Origin: Protula sp. h YS-2021
Lineage: Eukaryota > Annelida > Polychaeta > Sabellida > Serpulidae
Length of the DNA stretch: 64,000 bases
Direction of reading: 5' to 3'
Assembly (NCBI GenBank): GCA_949752745.1
Contig: OX457024.1
Span: 107,099,692 to 107,163,691 of the forward strand
A program made the position numbers and the translations under genes. The notes beneath the pieces are model-generated. The model made no database searches and had not been told where the DNA came from. It saw only the letters and a program-made list of their open reading frames with translations. Shown here one piece after another: positions 13,501 through 25,500 of this stretch. How positions within the stretch are numbered: the stretch's first letter is position 1; every line of letters starts with the position of its first letter.

Positions 13501-16500
13501 AAAATGTCCCCCATTTGGCCAATTTTTGGCGGATCGCCAAAATAAGTAATTTTTCAAAATAGGTCTACCTAGGGAATATGGGTGCAAAATTTGAAGAAAA
13601 TCTGATCAAAATTGTGGGAAAAGAAGCATTTTGAAAATTTGCAACCACAAAATTACAAATGTCCCCCATTTGGCCAATTTTTGGCGGATCGCCAAAAAGA
13701 GTAATTTTTCAAGACAGGTCTACCTTGAGAACAACTATCCAAAATTTGAAAGGAATCCGATCAAAATTGTGGGAGAAGAAGCAATTTGAAAATTTGACAC
13801 CAAAAAATTAAAAAATGTCCCCCATTTGGCCAATTTTTGGCGGATCGCCAAAATGAGTAATTTTTCAAAAGAGGTCTACCTAGGGCATATTCGTGTAAAA
13901 TTTGAGAGGAATCCGATCAAAACTGAAGGAGAAGAAGCATTTTGAAAATTGGCAACCGAAAAATTTTAAATGCCCCCCATTTGGCCAATTTTTGGCGGAG
14001 CGCCAAAAAAAATAATTTTTAAAGAGAGGTATACCTAGAGAACATTCGTGTAAAATTTGAGAGGAATCCGATCAAAACTGAAGGAGAAGAAGCATTTTAA
14101 GTAAAAGTTTACACACGTACATACATATGTACATACGTACATACGGACGACGGATACCCCTCTATTGATAAGATAAGACCAGCCCGACATAGTCGGCTGG
14201 TCTAAAAAAAAAGTAATAGCCAGGTGCACATGTACCACTACCTTCCATAAAAATTTTAGGACGTTTCCGTTTAAATCGTAGGAGGAGATACGATTTCATG
14301 AAAATTATTTTTGGATAATATTTCCACCAATTTTATTCGAATCACAAAAAAAAACAAAAAAAAAAACGTAGTAGCCAGGCGGGTGCCAATGCTTGCCACC
14401 TTTAACCTAGAGCCAGCTGCGTTTTCAATAATATTTTTTGGTGAATCAACAAAAAAGTTATGACCAGATAGGTACTAATTTCCGCTGCCATACTTTTTAA
14501 AATTTTAAAAAGATAACATTATATCCCTAGTGTTAGTAACGATGTTAGCAGGAATTGGTTTTTCGCCAATATTTCTGCCATTTTTCCGAACTACCCCAAA
14601 TCACCAATTTTTGACCCAAATAACCAAAAAAAAAAAAACATTAATAGGCAGGTACCCAATAAATCCTGCTTACCTGTACGTAAAGTTTCAAGACAAAACG
14701 GATTAAAATCCCTGCAGCTGCTCTTGACGTGTTAACAAACACATTCCGATGCTGAATAATTTCCAGGATTTGGTAAATTTCAATGTCCATTTGGTTCATT
14801 ATCCTTGGGTCAACGTAACCCATTTACAATACCGATCCTTGTTACTGCCCACAGAAGCTACACACCAAGTTTCATTAAAATCCTTGCAGTTGTTCTTGAG
14901 ATATCGTGTTAACCATAGTCAATCAAGAGCTGAAAATTTTAAGTCCAGCTGGTCCATTTTCCTTGGACAAACCTGGCCCATTCAAAATACCGAACTGTGT
15001 TTGTTCCCACAGAAGCTATATATACCAAGTTTCAATAAAATTATTGCAGCAGTTTTTAAGTTATCGTGTTAACAAGTTCTTGATGACAGACCGACACGCG
15101 TTCGATCGTTTATATTCCCCACAGGTTCTACCTGTGGGGAATAATAATTATTATTATTATTATGCATCATACCTTCCACCAGATATTCAGGCTAAAAACG
15201 TAGGAGGAGATACGATTTTTTAACTTAAAAGCATTCATACGCACACACGCACAAACTTTCAACGACTGCTAAAGTCTCTGGTTCTTTAAAAGCTGGGACT
15301 AAAAATGTGAGTTTTTTGGTAATATTTTGTGTATGAAACTAGATTGGCCCGTGTTTTTGTTAAAACAAAAACGGATATGTCTCCCCCGCCCCCCAATCAG
15401 TCACGTGGAAAAAATCCCTGCTTAAAATACAACATTGGCGAGCCCAAAAAATTGAAAAAAATCGCCAAAAATACATTTTTACAGAAAAAGAATGAAGAAA
15501 AACTTCACAGTAAACATTTCCACTACATATGGGTTCTTCTTGCCATGTTTCAGCCTAATGGAACAAACTGTTTCGGAGATATCGCAACAATATGGCTAAA
15601 AAAGTAAAAATTCAAAAATTAAAAAAATCGCCAAAAATACATTTTCAAAGGAAATGAAGAAAAACTTCGCAGTAAACATTTGCACTATAGGTGGGTTCTT
15701 CTTGCCACGTTTCAGCCTAATCCAACAAACCGTTTCAGAGATATCGCATCAATATGGCCAAAAAAGTTAAAAATAAAAAATTTAAAAATTCGCCAAAATT
15801 ACATTTTCAGCGGAAAAGAACAAAAACTTCGCAGTAAACATTTGCACTATATGTGTGTTGTTCTTGCCACGTTTCAGCCTAATCCAACAAATTGTTTTGG
15901 AGATATAGCCTGCCAAAGTGAAAAAAATGCGCGACCCCCCCCCCCCCCCCCCTATGTTCAAAAATTTGCCCAAAATAGAATTTTTGAGGAAACGAAAAAA
16001 AAAAATAACGCGGGCATCATCTAGACATGTACCCCAATACGTATGTATGTTTTGAGAAAAATCGACTCATTAATTTCATAAGAACTCACTGCGGACAGAC
16101 GGACGGACACACCAAATGCTATATATGTCTCCCTTAGGGGGAGACATATAATGAACAATATTAAGAAAAATAAATAGGTAAAAAATAATTAATAAGCAGT
16201 TTAAAAAAAAATTAATAGGTTTAATAGGTCATTATCGCAAAAAAGGGTCCATTTTGAAGAAAAAATAGGTTTTAATAGGTTTTAACAGGTTCCGCTGGGA
16301 GGCCTGCTGGCTGCTTACAGAGAAGCCGAAGCAAGGGCTTCATTTTCCGTCGCCCAAACATCAGGTTGCTGAATGCGACCGAGAAAAGCCATCGCAATTT
16401 ACCAGCTCAGAAAACATCTCGTCTTTTTCACTTAAGTTTTTGTAGCTGTTTTCTTTCTTTCTTTCTTTCTTTCTTTTTTTTCGGCGGAAGGGGGGGGGGG

Positions 16501-19500
16501 GGCAGTGAAAATATGGCTCAGGGTTTGAAGATATATTTACTATCCCATGAAACATTAAATCATACTTGTTTGTTAGCCAAATTTTTTTTACTGTTTTTGC
16601 AAGTTTCCATATGAAACTATATCAAAGGGACCAAGATATCCCAGGATATATTGGTCCCTGGGATGCCTAAGATATCCGGGGACCCAGATATCCTGGCACA
16701 TCAGCCTTCCATACTAACCATTTAGGAGAAACCGTGTAAATTACAGAAAAAAGGTGCCCGTAATAGCCATGTTTTACTGTATCTCGAGACAGCTTGCGCA
16801 GTTCGATTAAATAAACACTGAACTTAATGGACGAAGATTTCACTTCAGAAAAACCCCAACACACCCACTTTTAATTCAGAATAATATCTTACCCCACCAA
16901 AACAAAAGAATTCTAAATGGCACCTTGTGACAACGCAAATAAAAGCATTATTAACAACGAGCATATTCAAATAGGAGCAAATCGATTAATGAAGCGTACC
17001 CTGACCAGGGAGGTCCCGCCGTCGTCGCGCGAGCTGATATCGGGGTCAGCTAGTGTACTGTACCTTACCACACATTCTTCCGAACAAAACAGCCGCGGCT
17101 ATTACTGAGTACATGCAGCGACACGCGCCCGATTTAACCTTAATTTTCAGCCTATGAGGGGAGGAGGAAGAGGGGAGGGGGGAGGGGAGGGGAAAGAGGG
17201 TTCTTTCTACTGCTATATTCTCAAATAAGTCCACCACGATTCATTATGACAAGTGTGCTGGCAGTCAGAATTCTGAAACACTGGGAATAACTACAATACC
17301 CCTTGAATACTCCTCCTCCTCCCCCCCCCCCCCCCCCCCCCACAGCAGCCTGAATAACTGTTTAAGTTATTTATATTTTGACATTTGATGTCTCGGGAAA
17401 TCAATCAATCGCACAGCGTTTGTTTGCTGAGCTTGGATTAAATGAATTAATTAGGTTTTTAAAATGTTGGTTTTCGTACGGACACGAATGGCCCAGAGGA
17501 TCACATTTTCTCACCACTGACATAATATCTAAAAAACTTCCCAGAAATTCCATTGTGTAACTCCGTGTTCTTTTCTTTTCCTAAAGACGATAAAAACTGT
17601 GGGACAAAGTCCAGCTTAAATGTTATAGGTGAACTGCTGCAGTATCTCCTGTTCTCATGGGGAGCACTGGGTGGAAGAGGTGCGAGGAGAGAGGGCGGTG
17701 GGGGGGGGGGGGGGGAGGGGGGCGTGGGGAGGAGAAAGGACGCAGGAAAAAGTCCCTTTTTTCGTTTGTTTCTTTGTTTTTTTTTATTCTTTTTTTTTTT
17801 TTTTTGGTTTTTTCTTTTCTTTTCTTTTTCAAATTCTTAAAGTTTACCCGTAGCTTTTTCAAGTTTAAAATCCGAACACTTCATGTAGAAATGTTGGGAG
17901 ATTTTTTAATGGGTTTGCATGTCTGGCTTTTTTCACTTTTTTTAAATGTTTTAGTGCCTGGACACCGTTACAGTAGCTAAGGACTCCCCACTCTGGGAAT
18001 GTGTTATTTATTTATGCCGGATTTTTTTTTCTAATTTTTTGCCAATGATAAATCTGAAACGAAACAACGGTTGTTGTCATGATAGCTCATAGCCTCTTCG
18101 TCAGTTCTGCGCTTCAGGTTTTTATTTTCTGCGCAAAAACTTTTCTCTCAGTATTCATCAGTATTCATCCCAGTCATACAAGTCACTGGCATCAAAAGTA
18201 TGCAAACCAGCAGTTGGACCATCACTTAACCGACGTGTTATGATGTACCAGTAAACTGCGTGGTTATGTTATAACAGTAAACTGCCTTCGTTTGTCCACC
18301 AAACAGACCAGTCGGGCCATGAGGGAGGCGAACCCGCACGCCCGGGATACTTTTCCTTATGCTATTAAGTACGACACTTCGCTTTTCTTTTAGCTCCAGT
18401 AATTGAACATGAAATGCGGGTGTAGGTTAAAACTATTGGGGTGTGGCATGTAGTCTACTTGTTGGTATTTCTGAATTCGACATAATCGTGACACAATAGT
18501 TAAGCCAGTGGTAGTCCTGCAACATATCCAGCTAATGCGGGGGGAGGGGGGGTGGCGGGGGGCGGGGGCGAGTGGGGGGGGGAGGACTCAGTTCACCTGT
18601 ACTTTTGACTTAACATTTCCATTTACAAATCCCACAGATCAACACAATGCATGTCAGTCCCCTTTTTCTGCAAGTGCACAAAGTTGACTTCTAGACGCTA
18701 TTGTATGTAAACGTCACCAAACATTTCGGTTTCTTCAATTCAATATGCAAACTGTCCTCTAAATCGTTTAGAATGGCCACTCGATTAAAGCAAGGGTTCT
18801 TTTTCCACTGGAGAAAGGCAGTACCTTCCAGTTCTATCGATTAAATTGATTTGGATTATTATTAACACAACAAGAAGTTTTATTATAAAGGTTGATTAGA
18901 ATTGATACGTACTTTTAAAAATTTGGAATAAAAATGAAAATATTTTATACTTAATTATTTTTTTTTCTTTAAAATGACTTCAAAATATGACGACCTGTAC
19001 ATAAAGTATTTCTACACGAACTGCACATGACGACACATACCCCGCTATTAACTTTCTGACTATACACATCGTTAGCGAATGTACTAAGAACACGCCTATT
19101 ATTTCACATAATAATACATTTACATGAAGCGAATTAGAATTTAGATATTATATTCTCCTGTGCGAAGTAAGGCACTTTCGACCCATTGAATACATTCCGG
19201 AAGAGACTCACGATTCTCAGTATCACTGACATACATAATATATATGTTACAGGGAATCTGTTTAATTAGGGATTTCATGAAATCCCTAGGGAATTCGTGT
19301 AATGAATAGGGAATTCGTGTAATGAATAAGCTTATATTGATTAAAAGACTATTTTGAAAACTTCTCCATTCAGGAAGGCTGTTTAGTGGTTCTTCAAAAC
19401 TGTCTCTTTTCACATCGAAAAATAACAGAATATAACCTGAAATGTGACATAAGTTACATAGGATAAAAATATCGCTAAATTCAGGTACTAAAGTATCTCA

Positions 19501-22500
19501 TGAATGATAGTTTGGCAATTGAGTGCTTTGAGTGTATTAATTCAAAATCTACTGTTAATTTCGGTAAAACACTACATTGCAAACATGAAAATTCTCAATA
19601 AAAACATCGAAATTGATTGAGGAAGTTATTACACGAATCTACTAGGGATTTCATGAAATCCCTTATTTCACAGATTCCTTGTAACATATATAGAGTATCT
19701 ATAGAAGTCATATGTGATTCTGTTTATGTTAGTCTATTCCAGAATATACTGATTGAGTCGAAAGTCCTTTATTTATTTATTTATTTATTTCCTTGATATA
19801 TTTTTATTTTAAATAAGGTGTAAAATGTATAATTCCTGCAGCCAAAACCATATTTTTGAACGACATATATTTCAGATCCACATCTTTTGCTAAAAATCAA
19901 ATAATTCAAACGATATAAAAATGTTGATTCTAGCACTGTTTTTTTTTTTTTCTTTAAAGAAAAAAATTTAAACGCGATTTTTTTGCCTAAATTCTGGGCG
20001 TTAATTGAAGAACGCACCAAGTAGAAATGGTAACGTGCAGTGGGAAAACATAGAATTGCCGCTTATGAACCTCTAGCATGAGGGGAGAGGGCCACGAACA
20101 TGACTGATTGGACGCTGGCAACCTGTAGCACGAGGGGACAGGGTCATGAACATGCCTGATTGGACGCTGGCAACCTGTAGCACGAGAGGACAGGGCCATA
20201 AACATGCCTGATTGGACGCTAGCAACCTGTAGCACGAGGGGCGACGGCCATGAACCTGCCTGATTGGACGCTGGCAACCTGTAGCACGAGAGGACAGGGC
20301 CATGAACATGCCTGATTGGACGCTGGCAACCTGTAGCACGAGGGGCCAGGGTCATGGACGTACCTGATTGGACGCTGGCAACCTGTAGCACGAGGGGCGA
20401 GGGCCATGAACATGCCTGATTGGACGCTGGCAACCTGTAGCACGAAGGGCCAGGATCATGGACGTGCCTGATTGGACGCTGGCAACCTGTAGCACGAGGG
20501 GCGATGGCCATGAACATGCCTGATTGGACGATGGCAACCTGTAGCACGAGGGGCGAGGGCCATGAACATGCCTGATTGGACGCTGGCAACCTGTAGCACG
20601 AGGGGCCAGGGTCATGGACGTGCCTGATTGGACGCTGGCAACCTGTAGGACGAGGGGCGAGGGCCATGAACATGCCTGATTGGACGCTGGCAACCTGTAG
20701 CACGAGGGGCCAGGGTCATGGACGTGCCTGATTGGACGCTAGCAACCTGTAGCACGAGAGGACAGGGCCATAAACATGCCTGATTGGACGCTAGCAACCT
20801 GTAGCACGAGGGGCGACGGCCATGAACCTGCCTGATTGGACGCTGGCAACCTGTAGCACGAGAGGACAGGGCCATGAACATGCCTGATTGGACGCTGGCA
20901 ACCTGTAGCACGAGGGACCAGGGTCATGGACGTACCTGATTGGACGCTGGCAACCTGTAGCACGAGGGGCGAGGGCCATGAACATGCCTGATTGGACGCT
21001 GGCAACCTGTAGCACGAAGGGCCAGGATCATGGACGTGCCTGATTGGACGCTGGCAACCTGTAGCACGAGGGGCGATGGCCATGAACATGCCTGATTGGA
21101 CGATGGCAACCTGTAGCACGAGGGGCGAGGGCCATGAACATGCCTGATTGGACGCTGGCAACCTGTAGCACGAGGGGCCAGGGTCATGGACGTGCCTGAT
21201 TGGACGCTGGCAACCTGTAGGACGAGGGGCGAGGGCCATGAACATGCCTGATTGGACGCTGGCAACCTGTAGCACGAGGGGCCAGGGTCATGGACGTGCC
21301 TGATTGGACGCTAGCAACCTGTTGCACGAGGGGCTGTGGACATGAACATGCCTGATTGAACGCTGGCAACCTGTAGCACGAGGGGCGATGACCATGAACA
21401 TGCCTGATTGGACGCTGGCAACCTGTAGCACGAGGGGCGAGGGCCATGAACATGCTTGATTGGACGCTAGCAACCGGTAGCACGAGGGGCGATGGCCATG
21501 AACATGCCTGATTGGACGCTGGCAACCGGTAGCACGAGGGGCGATGGCCATGAACATGCCTGATTGGACGCTGGCAACCTGTAGCACGAGGGGCGATGGC
21601 CATGAACATGCCTGATTGGACGCTGGCAACCTGTAGCACGAGGGGCGAGGGCCATGAACATGCCTGATTGGACGCTAGATACCTGTAGCACGAGGGGCGA
21701 TGGCCATGAACATGCCTGATTGGACGCTGGCAACCTGTAGCACGAGGGGCGAGGGCCATGAACATGCTTGATTGGACGCTAGCAACCGGTAGCACGAGGG
21801 GCGATGGCCATGAACATGCCTGATTGGACGCTGGCAACCTGTAGCACGAGGGGCGAGGGCCATGAACATGCCTGATTGGACGCCAGATACCTGTTGCACG
21901 AGGGGCTGTGGACATGAACATGCCTGATTGGACGCTGGCAACCTGTAGCACGAGGGGCGATGACCATGAACATGCCTGATTGGACGCTGGCAACCTGTAG
22001 CACGAGGGGCGAGGGCCATGAACATGCTTGATTGGACGCTAGCAACCGGTAGCACGAGGGGCGATGGCCATGAACATGCCTGATTGGACGCTGGCAACCT
22101 GTAGCACGAGGGGCGATGACCATGAACATGGGATGTCAGACAACTCACCCAAAAACCAACTCACCCAAAAACCAACTCACCCAAAACATGACCAACTCAC
22201 CCAAAACCTTTGGACGACTCACCCAAAAGTTTTGGACGACTCACCCAAAGCCCTTGGACGACTCACCAATTTTACAAGACGGTGTGAAATGTTTAAAAGA
22301 GGCTTTGAAAAATATTTTATTGATGTTTTCAATTCAGCCTGCATCTTCTCCCCTGGTTAAATTTGTATTTGAAGTTAGTAACAACATCAAAATGACTAAA
22401 ATTTAAGTAAAACTTTTATTTAAGTGAAACATTCGTTCACTAAAGTGTGTAACTACATATCAATACAGATCTCAAATGCATTTAATACGAGCAAAGTTAG

Positions 22501-25500
22501 TTTATTCAGTCATAATATCATTCGGTGCACGACTCCGGAAAAATCTCCTTAATGTTCCAGAGGCCCTCTGGCTGAACGACCCGGGAATCACTAATAAGCT
22601 GTTCACCTCAGGAGTTAAGCGACTCCGAGCTGAACTGTGGTGACAGGCCATTGCTTAGTTAATTGCACTTTATAATTACTTTTCAGCTTCTATGTGTCGC
22701 ACTGTTAGGATTAACACGAGCGAGTCCGAGCGATTTGCATTTAGCAAAAATTGCAATTAAATATCTGTTCACCGAAAATTATGCAAGTTTAATTATCGAA
22801 AGAAAAACGCCGGCTTATTTGCGGTTAAATGATAAAATATTTTTTTTGGGTGAGTCGTCCAAGACTTTGGGTGAGTTGTCCAAAATTTTGGGTGAGTCGT
22901 CCAAAATTATTGGGTGAGTTGTCCAAAATTTTGGGTGAGTCGTCCAAGATTTTGGGTGAGTTGTCCAAGGATTTTTTGGGTGAGTTGGTTTTTGGGTGAG
23001 TTGTCTTGCTCCCTGAACATGCCTGATTGGACGCTGGCAACCTGTAGCACGAGGGGCGAGGGCCATGAACATGCCTGATTGGACGCTGGCAACCTGTAGC
23101 ACGAGGGGCCAGGGTCATGGACGTGCCTGATTGGACGCTGGCAACCTGTAGGACGAGGGGCGATGGCCATGAACATGCCTGATTGGACGCTGGCAACCTG
23201 TAGCACGAGGGGCGAGGGCCATGAACATGCCTGATTGGACGCTGGCAACCTGTAGCACGAGGGGCGAGGGTCATGGACGTGCCTGATTGGACGCTGACAA
23301 CCTGTAGGACGAGGGGCGAGGGCCATGAACATGCCTGATTGGACGCTGGCAACCTGTAGCACGAGAGGCGACGTCCATGAACATGCCTGATTGGACGCTG
23401 TCAACCTGTAGCACGAGGGGCGAGGGCCATGAACATGCCTGATTGGACGCTGGCAACCTGTAGCACGAGGGGCGAGGGCCACGAACATGCCTGATTGGAC
23501 GCTGGCAACCTGTAGCACGAGAGGCGACGGCCATGAACATGCCTGATTGGACGCTGGCAACCTGTAGCACGAGGAGCGAGGGCCATGAACATGCCTGATT
23601 GGACGCTGGCAACCTGTAGCACGAGGGGCGAGGGCCATGAACATGCCTGATTGGACGCTGGCAACCTGTAGCACGAGAGGCGACGTCCATGAACATGCCT
23701 GATTGGACGCTGTCAACCTGTAGCACGAGGGGCGAGGGCCATGAACATGCCTGATTGGACGCTGGCAACCTGTAGCACGAGGGGCGAGGGCCATGAACAT
23801 GCCTGATTGGACGCTGGCAACCTGTAGCACGAGGGGCGAGGGCCATGAACATGCCTGATTGGCAACACTTCCCCTGGGACCATGTGACAGTGTCAGCAAT
23901 ATCTGCTAGGCAAAAATCTAAAAATCTTCAAAAAAACAGCAATCGCACTTCTGTTGGAAGATTACCGGAATACCTATTGTTTCTTTTATTTATTTATTTA
24001 TTTATTGGGGGGAGTAATGGAAATATCCCAGTGATGGAAATATCCCAGTACGGGAGAAAATATAAATGTAACCACCGGCACTTAGAAGTACCAGTTCCCT
24101 CACCGAGCCATACCTGACACCTGTCAATCAACACCGGAACTGCGAATATCTCCGAGTCCGCTACATAAAAGCTCTTTCTAGTGCGTTATACAACAATGTG
24201 AAAATATAAATGTTCAAAATCACTGACTTAAGCAAAAACGTTTTTTTAGATTGAGAACCTTTTGGCCGAAGTGTCACTCTTTTCACTTCTGGCCCACATG
24301 TCACCCGCCCAAATGTCAAAGATTCTACGGACCTTAAACATCTCACCAAATCGTGTGAATTCAATAACCGAGTGTAAATCCCGAAGTGTAATTAAGGTTT
24401 CTTTAGGCTTTGAGTTCATGGCAACCCAAAATAAGTTAAAACTGACACTTGGGGGGAGGGGGGGGGGCAGTCGCGAGCAGTTTGTGATTGACAAAAAAAG
24501 CAAAAATGCCTAAGGTAAGACAGTGTCCAAATATCGTCCAATACACAACGACTATCGCTGGGAAAACTACCCTGTCAATTTCTGTGCAAAATAGAACATC
24601 CATACACCCATAGTTTTAACCTATACACCATTTGTTAAGTGCTCCAGCTTAAAAATAAAATGCCATAAAAATTGCTCCCCCCCAAAAAAAAAAAAAAAAA
24701 AAAAATAAATAATAAATAAATAAAATAAAATAAATAAAAACAAACTCATTCAATAAATAAAGACTTACGGATATTTTGGTGAAGATGTAGAGGACGACGG
24801 AGAGGGTGGCGAGGAAGACCCGGATACGCTTCCCGCCGTATCGCTTCTTCATGTACTCCGGCAAGGTACACACCTGACAACACAAGTTAACTGTATGTGT
24901 ACTCCTGGTACACACCTGATAACACAAGTTAACTGTATGTGTACTCCTGGTACACACCTGACAACACATAGCAACCGTATGTGTACTCCTGGTACACACC
25001 TGACAACACAAGTTAACTGTATGTGTACTCCTGGTACACACCTGATAACACAAGTTAACTGTATGTGTACTCCTGGTACACACCTGACAACACATAGCAA
25101 CCGTATGTGTACTCCTCGTACACACCTGACAACACAAGTTAACTGTATGTGTACTCCTGGTACACACCTGACAACACATAACAACCGTTTATGTACGCCT
25201 GATACATGCCTAGCAAACACATAACAACCGTTTATGCACTCCTGGTAGGCATCTAGAAACACAGGTATGCGGACATAACGGCGACGGCCATAACGGAGAA
25301 GACCAAAACGGCGACGACCAAAACGGCGACAAGTGCAACCCCGGACAAAACGGCGACAGAGTTTATGCTTTAAAACGCTTATTAAAAAAAAAAGTAACAA
25401 GTTGCAAACGCAGTTTATTTAACCATCAGAGATAAATACATTTGAACACAGTGCAGCATTTCTCCCAACGTGCCCTTCCTGCCCTCCCTTACCACCTCCT

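Noticed and set aside
16366..18000. Phe/Lys/Gly-run ORFs near 16.4 and 17.6-18.0 kb
   Set aside because: They come from poly-T, CTTT and G-run microsatellites.
20075..23866. Regular 52-bp repeats resembling a CRISPR array
   Set aside because: The whole unit repeats with no unique spacers, there are no cas genes, and the setting is an animal intron. It is a minisatellite.
19987..23899. Long minus-strand ORFs (up to 330 codons) as repeat-protein genes
   Set aside because: They follow from a stop-free 52-bp unit read in three phases; no start context, splice sites or domain supports a protein.
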